Of a stretch of DNA of 48,106 nt, positions 7,781-16,421 are shown one piece after another. The notes below the pieces were generated by a model that was not told the origin of the DNA, did no database searches, and worked only from the letters and a program-made list of their open reading frames with translations. Origin of the DNA: Gammaproteobacteria bacterium (GTDB lineage: Bacteria > Pseudomonadota > Gammaproteobacteria > Pseudomonadales > Azotimanducaceae); assembly GCA_009837725.1 (NCBI GenBank), contig VXSY01000120.1:1-48106 (forward strand), in the 5' to 3' direction. Position numbers and translations under genes: made by a program. Positions within the stretch are counted from its first letter, which is position 1. Each line of letters begins with the position of its first letter.

Positions 7781-8297
7781 CGCTATCCCCTCCGTCTCAA
7801 GTCGCCACGCACGGCAAGTCGCGCAGCATCAGCGCGCAGTATCGGGCTTTGCGGCCCGAAACTCCAATGGCGCTCAATGCTGGCCTTGCTCGCGTTCGCT
7901 TGCAGCTACGGCTAGGAGCCAGCGCCGTTTCCACGGCGCAGCCTCCCAGCTAGCTAGCAGCCTGTCGGAATTGGCGGGGACCTTCGGAGGGAGGGCGTCC
8001 CGCCCTCCAAGCGTGCCGAAGGCACGCACGCAGTGGAGCCGCCCAAGGCCACCGCAACATTCGTCCCACACAATGCCAACAAAGCGCCCGCTCCAAACGA
8101 CGCCACCAACGCGAGGAATCCTGTCGGACATAACCCGGGCGCGATGGAGGGCGGGACGCCCTCCGTCCAGGTCCCCAAGTCCCCTTGATGCTAGCGCGGC
8201 AAGGTCCGACAGGTTGCGAGCGCGACGTGAAGCCATACACTTCGCGCTCCCTGTCGGTGCGGACGACCGCCGTTGGCATTTGTAACCTTCTGCGGCA
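7781..8297. repeat. Non-coding gap filled with dispersed inverted-repeat elements
   Basis: No convincing gene lies between the divergent PhyH and MFS genes. At 7876-7914 there is a diverged copy of the 53-bp repeat found at 41630 and 48054. From 7961 (CCTGTCGGA) to 8213 (TCCGACAGG) the DNA is bounded by a 9-bp inverted repeat. Inside are palindromes: GGAGGGCG/CGCCCTCC near 7980, GCGTGCCGAAGGCACGC near 8009, and the first again in opposite orientation near 8145. The right end, GCGGCAAGGTCCGACAGG, recurs near 41709. This looks like a non-autonomous palindromic element that may have displaced the MFS gene's normal start region. Confidence 0.65.
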
Positions 8298-8387
8298 ATT
8301 TCTGCGCCACGTCGCGCCGCGGCTCTCGGCACGCTGACGCTGCTGTACTTCTTCAACTTCGTCGATCGGCAGATCATTGCGATCCTC

Positions 8388-9566
8388 GTGGAGCCCATCA
8401 AGGCGGACCTTGGGCTTGCCGATTGGCAGCTTGGCGTCGTGTCTGGGGTCGCGTTCGCGGCGCTGTACGCAACGCTCGGCATTCCCATCGCTCGGCTCGC
8501 AGACCGGGCGCATCGGGTCAACATCATCTCCGTGGCGGTGGCGCTGTGGAGTGCGATGACGGCCGTCTGCGGCCTTGCGCAGAACTTCGTGCATCTGGTG
8601 CTGGCGCGGGTGGGAGTGGGCGTGGGAGAGGCGGGGTTGACGCCGCCGGCGCATTCCCTGATCGCCGACATGTACCCGGAGCGGCAACGCGCCACGGCGC
8701 TTGCCATTTACCAGCTTGGCGTTCCCACCGGTGCCTTGTTCGGCCTTCTTGCCGGCGGCTTGATCGCCGAGGCTTGGGGCTGGCGGGTGGCGTTTATCGC
8801 CGTCGGGCTTCCCGGCGTACTGCTCGCGCTCGTGGCCAAGTGGGTGATTCCCGAACCGCGGACGACGGGTGGCCTGATGCCGACTGCTGCCGAGCAGCCT
8901 CCGTTCATCGAATCCCTGGCCCTCCTCTGGCGCATTCACACCTTCCGCCAGCTCGTGCTCGGGTTCGCCCTCGTTTCCTTCGTCACGTTCGGCTACAACG
9001 CATGGCTGCCAGCGCTCTTGGGGCGGATGCACGGCCTCTCGACGGCGGACATCGCGCTTTGGCTTGGCCCCGTCGGATTCGTCTCCGGCGTCGCCGGCAC
9101 CTTCTTGGGCGGGCTCGCCTGCGACCGGCTGGGGCAGCGGGAGCCACGCTGGTATGCATGGCTGCTGGCAATCGGCTTCGCCGTATCGATTCCCTTCCTC
9201 GGCGCCGTCTTCCTCGCGCCGTCTGCGACACTGGCCATCGCTGCCTACGTCGTTCCGAACTTCCTGATTGGCATGAACATGGGCCCCACCTTTGCGATGG
9301 CGCAGTTCGTCGCTCCCGAGGGGTTGCGAGCAATGGCGTCGAGCATCCTGCTTTTCTTTGCCAACATGATTGGCCTCGGGCTTGGTCCCCTCACCGTCGG
9401 GGCACTCTCGGACGCCCTTGCGCCCAGTGCGGGCGCGGGCTCGTTGCGTCTCGCGCTGCTCGTGGTGCTGCCGGTGCTCGCATGGTGCGCCTTGCACTAC
9501 CTGCTTGCCGGGCGCACATTGCGCGCCGAGATTCGTGCGACCGAGACCGGGGAGACCTCTGCGTGA
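8388..9566 (+). CDS. Major facilitator superfamily (MFS) transporter, start uncertain
   Basis: An MFS permease with about twelve membrane helices. The loop 2-3 motif (GIPIARLADRAHRVN) and helix 4/5 motif (GVGVGEAGLTPPAHSLIADMYP) are clear. The reported GTG at 8388 truncates the first helix: the same frame is open upstream to 8286 and encodes LGTLTLLYFFNFVDRQIIAI, a classic MFS helix 1. There is no ATG, GTG or TTG in that extension. An ATT at 8298 would give a well-formed N-terminus (SAPRRAAALG...), so either a rare ATT start is used or the start codon has mutated. The gene ends in a 4-nt GTGA overlap with the flavin oxidoreductase, so the two are one transcript. Substrate unknown. Confidence 0.82.
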   Translation: MEPIKADLGLADWQLGVVSGVAFAALYATLGIPIARLADRAHRVNIISVAVALWSAMTAVCGLAQNFVHLVLARVGVGVGEAGLTPPAHSLIADMYPERQRATALAIYQLGVPTGALFGLLAGGLIAEAWGWRVAFIAVGLPGVLLALVAKWVIPEPRTTGGLMPTAAEQPPFIESLALLWRIHTFRQLVLGFALVSFVTFGYNAWLPALLGRMHGLSTADIALWLGPVGFVSGVAGTFLGGLACDRLGQREPRWYAWLLAIGFAVSIPFLGAVFLAPSATLAIAAYVVPNFLIGMNMGPTFAMAQFVAPEGLRAMASSILLFFANMIGLGLGPLTVGALSDALAPSAGAGSLRLALLVVLPVLAWCALHYLLAGRTLRAEIRATETGETSA

Positions 9567-10534
9567 AATTCAGCGTTCTGCAATTCTTCAGTTGGCCCGG
9601 GCGGCGGGTGCCGCTCGCGACGGTCTATCAGCGGGCGCTGGAACGGGTGCAGATCATGGATCAAGGCGGCTACGACGCGGTTTGGCTCGCCGAACACCAC
9701 TTCTCGACCTACAGCGTGTGCCCGTCAGTACACATCATGGGCATGCATGTTGCGGGACTCACCGAGAACATCCGCATCGGCACCGGGGTCAGCCTCGCGG
9801 CCTTCTATCACCCCCTGCGGCTCGCCGAGGAGGTGGCGCTGCTCGACAACCTCTCCGGCGGTCGGGTTAACTGGGGCGCCGGACGCGGCTTCGACCGCAA
9901 GGAGATGGAGGTGTTCGGCGTTGGCGCGGAGGACTCCTACGACCGCTTCCGCGAGAACGTCGAGATCGTGCTGGCGGCTTGGGGCGACGACCGGCTCACA
10001 CACCGAGGCCGGCATCACTCGTTCGAGGATGTGGAGGTGTTGCCCAAGCCATTGCAGGACCCCATGCCGGTCTGGATCGCCACGTCATCGGTGACCGCCA
10101 TTGATTGGGCCGCAAGCCGCGGCCATTCGATCCTGATGGACCCGCACGCGACTCATGCCGAGATTGGCGCGAAGTACCGGCATTATCTTGCCGCGATGGA
10201 AGACCACGGCTTCCCGGACGCCGACTCGCGCGAGATACCGGTAGCGCGGCTGCTGGCCATTGCTCCGACGGACGAGGCCGCAGAGAAGGTGGCACGCGAG
10301 GGCGCCCGCTGGACGGTGGGTTCCTACGCCAACCCCGGGCCGGGCGCGGCCGCCCGCGAAGAGCGCATCGAGCGCTACGTTCAGGACGTCATCATCCACG
10401 GCTCGCCGGCTCGGGTGGCAGCGCAGCTTCAGCAACTCGAGGAGGAGATTCCACTGCGTTACCTGATCGCCTCCATCCTGAGCCACGAGACCTTCGTGCT
10501 CCTCACCGACGAGGTGATCCCGCGCCTGTCCTGA
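9563..10534 (+). CDS. LLM-class (luciferase-like) flavin-dependent oxidoreductase
   Basis: 323 residues from a GTG that overlaps the MFS stop (GTGA). The bacterial-luciferase-like TIM barrel is recognisable: N-terminal FSVLQFFSW, AVWLAEHHF with the conserved EHHF, RIGTGVSLAAFYHPLRLAEE, and LSGGRVNWGAGRGF followed by a Glu-rich helix (YDRFRENVEIVLAAW) and VLPKPLQDPMPVWIA. These proteins are FMN-dependent monooxygenases or reductases that need a partner flavin reductase; none is seen nearby. Coupling to an MFS importer suggests that it oxidises a compound taken up by that permease. The substrate cannot be read from sequence. Confidence 0.9.
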   Translation: MKFSVLQFFSWPGRRVPLATVYQRALERVQIMDQGGYDAVWLAEHHFSTYSVCPSVHIMGMHVAGLTENIRIGTGVSLAAFYHPLRLAEEVALLDNLSGGRVNWGAGRGFDRKEMEVFGVGAEDSYDRFRENVEIVLAAWGDDRLTHRGRHHSFEDVEVLPKPLQDPMPVWIATSSVTAIDWAASRGHSILMDPHATHAEIGAKYRHYLAAMEDHGFPDADSREIPVARLLAIAPTDEAAEKVAREGARWTVGSYANPGPGAAAREERIERYVQDVIIHGSPARVAAQLQQLEEEIPLRYLIASILSHETFVLLTDEVIPRLS

Positions 10535-10541
10535 AGCGTGG

Positions 10542-10886
10542 TCACAACGTCTGCGTTGGTCGTTCCGAGCCCGCAAACCGGGCGAGGCACGCCTCGATTC
10601 GTCGGCGGGCATTGTCGTCTCGGGCGTCGAACTGCACGCCGACGCCGGCGGCCCTGCCGTCGCCGGCACCGGGAGGCGTGATCCAGACGACCGTTCCGGC
10701 GACCGGGAACGGCGCCGCGTCATCCGGCAGTTGCAGCATCACGAGCACCTCGTCTCCGAGGCCGTGGCTGGCCTCGGACGGCACGAAGATGGCGCCGCGC
10801 TTGATGAACGGCATGTAGGCGGCATGCAGCACGTCGTCGGTGGGCATGTGGACGGAGAGGATCGAATGGCTTGACGGCGTTTTCAT
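10542..10886 (-). CDS. pilZ: Type IV pilus assembly protein PilZ
   Basis: 114 residues. The chain ILSVHMPTDDVLHAAYMP, GAIFVPSEASHGLGDEVLVML, PVAGTVVWITPPGAG, RAAGVGVQF and a C-terminal SERPTQTL closely follow the classical stand-alone PilZ of Pseudomonas and Xanthomonas. In that subgroup the N-terminal RxxxR and D/NxSxxG c-di-GMP motifs are missing, as here, and the protein works in pilus assembly through PilB/FimX-type partners rather than by binding c-di-GMP. I chose the ATG at 10886 because the open frame upstream of it has no PilZ similarity. It is not next to its usual partners holB or tmk, so the gene is isolated here. It converges on the LLM gene with a 7-nt gap. Confidence 0.88.
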   Translation of the reverse strand: MKTPSSHSILSVHMPTDDVLHAAYMPFIKRGAIFVPSEASHGLGDEVLVMLQLPDDAAPFPVAGTVVWITPPGAGDGRAAGVGVQFDARDDNARRRIEACLARFAGSERPTQTL

Positions 10887-10998
10887 ACCGCCATCATTTC
10901 GCGATTTCGTGCGCTTGCGGAAACGCCGGGCGAATGTCGCACAGCCGATGCAGACATCTGCCCGAGGGCGTTCCGATCCCGTCACGGCTTGGGCGCCT

Positions 10999-13161
10999 TC
11001 AAGGGGGCGCAAGCACCCGCTCAAGGAAGCGCAGGATCGTCTCGAAGCGATGTGTGGCCACGGCGCGTTCCTGCATGGAGTGCTTGGCGCCTGGGTAGGT
11101 CATCAGCTCGAACGACACGCCGGCGCCCTGCAGTGCCTTCATCAGGCGCGTCGAGTGGGTGAACAGGACGTTGTCGTCGGCCATGCCGTGCATCAACAGC
11201 AACGGGGTGCGGATGTTGGCCACCTTCGGCAGGGGGGAACTGGCGTCGTAGCCCGCCTCGTTCTCCTGCGGCATGCCGAGATAGCGCTCGGTGTAGTGGG
11301 TGTCGTAGAGGCGCCAGTCCGTGACCGGGGCGACCGCAACGCCGGCGGCGAACGCTTCCGGTTCCGTGGCGAGGCACATGAGGGCCATATAACCGCCGTA
11401 GCTGTGGCCGAACACGGCGATGCGTTCTGGGTGCACCCAAGGGAGGGAGTGCAGGTGTTCGAGGCCGCGAAGTTGGTCGGCCACTTCGACTGCGCCGAGT
11501 TGCCCGTGGATGGCTTTCTCGAAGGCGGCCGAGCGGTTTGTGCTGCCGCGATTGTCGAGTTCGAACACGCCGAAGCCGGCCTGGGCAAACAGTTGCAGCA
11601 TCAAGGGCGGCATCTCCCGGCGCACCCGCTGCACGCCGGGGCCGCCGTAGACGTGAACCACGACGGGATAGCGCTTGTTCGGCTCGAACGGTGCGGGAGG
11701 CGTGATCCGGTAGTGCAGCGGCTCACCGCCGGCGCCCGTGATGCAGCCAAGCTGCGCAAGGGAATGGTGGGGGAAGAGCGATGCGGGCGCCGGTGGCTCG
11801 TCGTTCGCCGGTGCAAGCGTGCGGCTCCGTGTGCGGGCTGCATCGCGCAGTTCGACAAGCTCCAGCGACGCCGGGGCGTCTGGCGTTGCTCGCGTGATTG
11901 CGGCGCGGCCGGTGGTTTCATGCAGCGTGGCTTCGTGCCAAGCCCCGCCCTGGGTGATGCGCTCCGCTTCACCGTTGCCGAGGTGCACTCGGTATAGATG
12001 CTGTTCCGTCGGGTCTTGGTGCCAGCCGGTGACCCAAGCCATGTCGTCCCTTGCGCCGACGATTTTGTTCGTGCGCTTGAGGCCGGTGGGGAGCGGCGTG
12101 CCATCCACATGCAGCGTCACGCGCCCATCCGCTTCGGCGGTGTGCAGCGCGCGGCCGTCCGGGAGCCAGTGAAGGTTGTCGTCGAGGTCGATCCAGGTTT
12201 CCGATCGGATTTCTGCCACTTCTTGCCAGGCGGCATCGGCCCTGCGCCGGATGGAAAGCTGCCGTTGATCCCGCGATTGCGCCTGCACCCACAGTGCCCC
12301 GTCCGGACCGAATTGCACGCGCGCCAGATAGTCGTCCTCTTCCAGCGCCCAGTCGAGCCACTGCGGCGTCGGCACGTCGCTCCGTTGGGCGGGTCGGACG
12401 GCCGGGCGCCCTCCCGCCCCGGGGATTGACGCGGCCACGTCGCACACGGCCAGCCGCACTTCGGCATTCTCGGCGCCGGCAAACGGGTAGCGCTGCGGCA
12501 CGACGGCGATGCCTTCTGCGCCAATCTCATGCCGATGCGAGACCGGCACTTGCGCGTCGTCCACGCGAGTGAAGGCGATGGTTCGCGAGTCCGGAGGCCA
12601 CCAGTAGCCCTCGAAGCGATGCATCTCTTCCTGCGCCACGAACTCCGGCAAGCCGTTCGTAACCGTGCCGCCGCCGTCGCTTGTCAGGCGACGTTCTTCG
12701 TCGGCATCGATGTTGGCGACGAACAGGTCGCCGCCCCGAACGTAGGCGACCTGTTTGCCATCTGGCGAAAGCTGGGCGGCGCTGCTCCCCTCCGGCGACA
12801 CGCGACGAGTGCTGTTGTCGGCGAACCGGTGCAGGTATGTGGCGCCGGCGTGTGGAACCAGCACCGCGTCGCTCGCCGGATGCCAACTCCAGGTCGTGAC
12901 GCCGGTCGCAAACTGCCGCCGGCGCTCGCGTTCCGCCCGTTCGACGTCGGAAAGGCGCGCGACTTCCAGGTCACGAAGCGCGATCGGAACGAGACGGGTT
13001 GCGCCGCCGATTTCGTGCAGCCACAGTTCGAGCCGTTCCCGGTCGTTCGCGGCGGGGCGGAGGAAGCCGAGCAGTTTGCCGTCGGGCGAGAACTTGACCT
13101 GGCTGGGGGGCCTGCCGGCGAGTGGCTCTGGACCGAAGAGCCGGGCGGTGTCGAGCTTCAA
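10999..13161 (-). CDS. Dipeptidyl-peptidase IV-like S9 family serine peptidase
   Basis: 720 residues. An N-terminal beta-propeller (repeats such as VKFSPDGKLLGFLR, AAQLSPDGKQVAYVRGGDL) includes the double-glutamate motif VAQEEMHRFEGYWWPPDS that binds the substrate N-terminus in DPP-IV enzymes. The C-terminal alpha/beta hydrolase has the nucleophile in FGHSYGGYM (~S588), Asp in GMADDN (~663) and His in GAKHSM (~693). There is no signal peptide, so it probably acts in the cytoplasm on imported oligopeptides. The likely start is TTG 13161, which overlaps the prolidase stop as TTGA with GAAGAGG upstream; longer ATG-containing frames lie within prolidase. With PepQ it would release and split X-Pro dipeptides. 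Confidence 0.9.
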   Translation of the reverse strand: MKLDTARLFGPEPLAGRPPSQVKFSPDGKLLGFLRPAANDRERLELWLHEIGGATRLVPIALRDLEVARLSDVERAERERRRQFATGVTTWSWHPASDAVLVPHAGATYLHRFADNSTRRVSPEGSSAAQLSPDGKQVAYVRGGDLFVANIDADEERRLTSDGGGTVTNGLPEFVAQEEMHRFEGYWWPPDSRTIAFTRVDDAQVPVSHRHEIGAEGIAVVPQRYPFAGAENAEVRLAVCDVAASIPGAGGRPAVRPAQRSDVPTPQWLDWALEEDDYLARVQFGPDGALWVQAQSRDQRQLSIRRRADAAWQEVAEIRSETWIDLDDNLHWLPDGRALHTAEADGRVTLHVDGTPLPTGLKRTNKIVGARDDMAWVTGWHQDPTEQHLYRVHLGNGEAERITQGGAWHEATLHETTGRAAITRATPDAPASLELVELRDAARTRSRTLAPANDEPPAPASLFPHHSLAQLGCITGAGGEPLHYRITPPAPFEPNKRYPVVVHVYGGPGVQRVRREMPPLMLQLFAQAGFGVFELDNRGSTNRSAAFEKAIHGQLGAVEVADQLRGLEHLHSLPWVHPERIAVFGHSYGGYMALMCLATEPEAFAAGVAVAPVTDWRLYDTHYTERYLGMPQENEAGYDASSPLPKVANIRTPLLLMHGMADDNVLFTHSTRLMKALQGAGVSFELMTYPGAKHSMQERAVATHRFETILRFLERVLAPP

Positions 13162-14504
13162 GAAGCGGCCTCTTCGAGCGCGGCGAAGGCCGGCCGCGTC
13201 AGGTTCTCCACGCCGTCTGCCTCGACCGCTACGTTGTCCTCGATGCGGATGCCACCGCAGCGCATGAACGACTCCACCTTGACCCAGTTGACCGCATCGC
13301 GCTCCTCGATGGCGTCGAGCAGCATGGGGATGAAGTAGAGCCCGGGCTCCACGGTGAACACCTGCCCAGGCTCGATGTTGCGGGTGAGCCGCAGCGAGGG
13401 AAAGCGCTCCGGGGGCTCGGTCACCGTGCCGTCCGGGGCACCGAACTGACCGCCGACGTCGTGGGTTTGCAGGCCGAGCAGGTGGCCAAGGCCGTGCGGA
13501 AAGAAGGCGTCGGTGAGCTTGAGGTCGAAGGCCGCTTCGGCGCTGCAACGGACGAAGTCGAAGCGCACGAGCAGGTCCGCGACCTCCTGGTGCATCCGCA
13601 CGTGCAGATCGACGTAGGTCATGCCGGGGCGAACTTGCGCCACCATCGCCTGCTGCTTCTCGTCGAGCGCCTGCACCAACTCATCGAAGTCGTCCCCGGG
13701 GGTGGCGGTGTAGGTTCGGGTGATGTCGGAGTGGTAGCCATCGGCACGGGCACCGGCGTCGATGAGGAAGCTGCGGGTGTCGTTGGGGCGGCCGCGGTCG
13801 TAGTGCTGGTAGTGCAGGATGCCGGCGTGCTCGCCCAGGGCGACGATGCTGGGGTAGGGCAGTTCGCTCGTCACCTGCGAACTGCCGGCCAGAAACGCTA
13901 GCTGAATCTCGAACTCGCTGCCGCCGCCCAAGAAGGCGTCTCGCGCCGCGATGTGCCCGGCGGCGCCGGCGGCGGACGCGGCGCGCATTCGGTCGAGTTC
14001 GAAGTCGGTCTTGTAGGCGCGAGCGTAATGCAGCCGCGCGGTGAACTCCTTCGGATTCACATCATGGGGACGCAGATTGAGGTCCAATGCATCGGCCGGT
14101 CCGGCTAGCACGGGACGCTTGCAGCCGGCGAGTTCCGTCGAGATTGCCGACGCGAGATCATCGGCATCGGTGTGGCGTGCGACATCGAGGTTGTCCGCGG
14201 CCCACTCCGGCAGCGTCGGCGGCATGTGCCAATAGTCGTCACCCCCGAGAAAGTGCAGCTTGGCGGGTGCGCCCGGCCGCACCACCAACACACTCCCCTC
14301 GCAGTCCCGCCCGGGCAACCAGCGCGCGAAATGCGGATTGGGATGGAACGGCGGTGCCTGATCGTCCTGGAAGTACATGGCCGCGATCCCCGACGGCAGC
14401 ACGGCAACATCTGCGCCGAGCGCCTCAAGCGCTGCCTCCCACTCCCCTTGCAGGTGATGAAGGTGCTGCCGATACAAGCCGATGTCGAACGGGCTGGCAT
14501 TCAT
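13158..14504 (-). CDS. pepQ: Xaa-Pro dipeptidase (prolidase)
   Basis: 448 residues, the size of the gammaproteobacterial PepQ, which hydrolyses Xaa-Pro dipeptides with two Mn ions. The N-terminal creatinase-like domain (YRQHLHHLQGEWEAAL) is followed by a pita-bread domain with all five ligands: D249 (IDAGARADG), D260 (SDITRTY), H337 (FFPHGLGH), E386 (TVEPGLYF) and E422 (GGIRIEDN). The ATG at 14504 gives the expected N-terminus. The downstream dipeptidyl peptidase starts within its stop codon, so proline-containing peptide breakdown is encoded as a coupled pair. Confidence 0.93.
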   Translation of the reverse strand: MNASPFDIGLYRQHLHHLQGEWEAALEALGADVAVLPSGIAAMYFQDDQAPPFHPNPHFARWLPGRDCEGSVLVVRPGAPAKLHFLGGDDYWHMPPTLPEWAADNLDVARHTDADDLASAISTELAGCKRPVLAGPADALDLNLRPHDVNPKEFTARLHYARAYKTDFELDRMRAASAAGAAGHIAARDAFLGGGSEFEIQLAFLAGSSQVTSELPYPSIVALGEHAGILHYQHYDRGRPNDTRSFLIDAGARADGYHSDITRTYTATPGDDFDELVQALDEKQQAMVAQVRPGMTYVDLHVRMHQEVADLLVRFDFVRCSAEAAFDLKLTDAFFPHGLGHLLGLQTHDVGGQFGAPDGTVTEPPERFPSLRLTRNIEPGQVFTVEPGLYFIPMLLDAIEERDAVNWVKVESFMRCGGIRIEDNVAVEADGVENLTRPAFAALEEAAS

Positions 14505-14748
14505 CGAACCGGTGCCTCCGCACAAACGCTGCTGCCGATTCTATGCGCCGCGCGCGCGGTTCCTGCAACCCGAGCCCCTGGACCTCGCGCGGTTCCGCCG
14601 CATGTGCCAACATGCGCCGGCCGTTGCCAAGGTGCGCTCCGGCCGTTGGCAACCCCAGCACACTGCGGCCTTCACGCCCGACTCCCGGCCACCTTGTCGT
14701 GTCACCGTGCGACCCGTAAGGTCACGCGGCAGCGTTGAGGAGATGTCC

Positions 14749-16287
14749 ATGTCCATCGTCGAGACACAATACGGTCGGGTCGAGAGCGTCCGAGCCAACG
14801 GGATGCACGCGTTCCTCGCAGTGCCCTTCGCCGCACCCCCGGTCGGCGAGTTGCGCTGGCGACCTCCTGCCGACCCGACACCGTGGGGCGGCGTGCGGCG
14901 TGCGGTGGATTTCGGCGCCCAGTCGTGGCAACCGGCGCTGGAAGGCATGGGGCCGCTTCAGTTCGCGTTCAACGCGGACCGCGCTGAGCGCCACGAGGAC
15001 TGCCTCTATCTCAACGTGTGGACCCCGGGCCTCGACAACCGCAAGCGGCCGGTGCTGGTGTGGATCCATGGCGGCGGTTTCTCCGGTGGCACCGGCGGCA
15101 CGCCGATCTACGACGGCACCGCCCTTGCGAGGCGCGGCGACGCGGTGGTCGTGACGATCAACTACCGGCTCGGGGCGCTCGGTTTCGTCAACCTCAGCGA
15201 AGTCACCGGCGGCCGCGTACCGGCGACGGGCAACGAAGGGCTGCTCGACCAGGTGAAGGCGCTCAGGTGGGTGCGCGACAACATCGAGGCATTCGGCGGC
15301 GATCCGGGTCGCGTGACCATCTTCGGCGAGTCGGCGGGCGGCATGAGCGTCGGTGCGCTGATGGCGTTTGGCCCGGCGGCCGGACTCTTCCACCGCGCCA
15401 TTCCTCAGAGCGGCGCATGCAATACCGCCCAATCGGTGGCCCGGGCGACGGAAGTCGCGGAAGGACTGCTGGAACTAGCGGGGGTGTCGGCGAACGCGTC
15501 GGCGGCCGAGCTCCTGGCGCTGGATCCGGAACGCCTGGTCGAGGCGGGAACCGGTGTGAGCGCGAAGCTCGGTGGCGCCATGGTGTTCCAGCCCTGCATC
15601 GACGGGGTGCAGTTGACCGATCTGCCTCTGGACGCAGTTGTGGCGGGTTCGGCGGATGGGATTTCGGTCATGGTCGGCGCTGCGCGTGACGAATGGCGGC
15701 TGTTTACCGCCATGCCAGGGTTCCCGGCACCGGAGGACGATGCCGCGCTGCAGCAGGCCCTTGCAGGTCGCATCGACGGTGCCGAAGCGGTGATCTCGGC
15801 CTATCGCTCGGCCCGGGAGGGACGTGGCGAGGCAGCGGATGCGGCGACCCTGTATTCCGCCATCGAGTCGGATCGGGTCTTCCGCGTTCCGGCCATCCGC
15901 CTTGGAGAGGCGCTGGCGGCGCGGGGGCAGGAGTCGTTCCAGTACCTGTTCACCTGGGAGTCGCCCTGGGAGGACGGACGGCTCGGGTCACCCCATGCGA
16001 TCGACATCGGTTTCGTCTTCGGCACCCACGCCCTGAACCCCGGTAGCGCGGAGTTCTTCGGCAGCGGGGACGCAGCAGACGCATTGGCGGGGCACGTGCA
16101 GGATGCTTGGCTCGCCTTTGCCGCCGACGGGGACCCGCGCACGCACGCGCTCGAGGATTGGCAGCCCTACACGCCCGACACCCGGGCCACTGCGCTGTTC
16201 GGTGATCCCGTATCCGTCGCGTTTGACCCCTGGGGCGAGGAACGCGCGGCTTGGGATGGAGTCAGCGCTGGGATCGGCACCCTGTAG
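14749..16287 (+). CDS. Type-B carboxylesterase / lipase family protein
   Basis: 512 residues, no signal peptide. Hallmarks of the type-B carboxylesterase (para-nitrobenzyl esterase) family are present in order: PFAAPPVGELRWRPP, EDCLYLNVWTP, the oxyanion hole HGGGFSGG (107-114), nucleophile GESAGG (S195), a glutamate in AARDEWRLF and the His in SPHAIDIGFVFG. Two in-frame ATGs occur at 14743 and 14749; GAGGAG is correctly spaced (6 nt) only for 14749. It is divergent from pepQ across about 245 bp that holds no other gene. The molybdenum hydroxylase genes follow after 134 nt, so ester cleavage could feed that enzyme, but a separate promoter there is also possible. Confidence 0.9.
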   Translation: MSIVETQYGRVESVRANGMHAFLAVPFAAPPVGELRWRPPADPTPWGGVRRAVDFGAQSWQPALEGMGPLQFAFNADRAERHEDCLYLNVWTPGLDNRKRPVLVWIHGGGFSGGTGGTPIYDGTALARRGDAVVVTINYRLGALGFVNLSEVTGGRVPATGNEGLLDQVKALRWVRDNIEAFGGDPGRVTIFGESAGGMSVGALMAFGPAAGLFHRAIPQSGACNTAQSVARATEVAEGLLELAGVSANASAAELLALDPERLVEAGTGVSAKLGGAMVFQPCIDGVQLTDLPLDAVVAGSADGISVMVGAARDEWRLFTAMPGFPAPEDDAALQQALAGRIDGAEAVISAYRSAREGRGEAADAATLYSAIESDRVFRVPAIRLGEALAARGQESFQYLFTWESPWEDGRLGSPHAIDIGFVFGTHALNPGSAEFFGSGDAADALAGHVQDAWLAFAADGDPRTHALEDWQPYTPDTRATALFGDPVSVAFDPWGEERAAWDGVSAGIGTL

Positions 16288-16314
16288 GAAGGTCGCGACG
16301 CAGGCCCGAAAGAG

Positions 16315-16347
16315 GGCGAGATGTCTCGCCGGCGATGCTCGCCGGCG
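16315..16347. repeat. Paired GC-rich hairpins between esterase and molybdenum hydroxylase genes
   Basis: GGCGAG (16315-16320) pairs with CTCGCC (16325-16330), and the self-complementary CGCCGGCG occurs at 16327-16334 and 16340-16347. No T-tract follows, so this is not a clear rho-independent terminator. About 30 nt downstream an AT-rich stretch (TGGTATATATG, ~16378) may hold a promoter -10 for the next operon. Confidence 0.5.
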
Positions 16348-16421
16348 CAATAACGTACCTTTGCCTAACGCCTTCATGGTATATATGCGCCCGCTCGATT
16401 CACTTTGGGAAGGGAGAACCT

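Noticed and set aside
7950-9497. 515-codon minus-strand frame through the repeats and MFS gene
   Set aside because: It is low complexity (Glu/Arg/Gly-rich) and runs through palindromic repeats.
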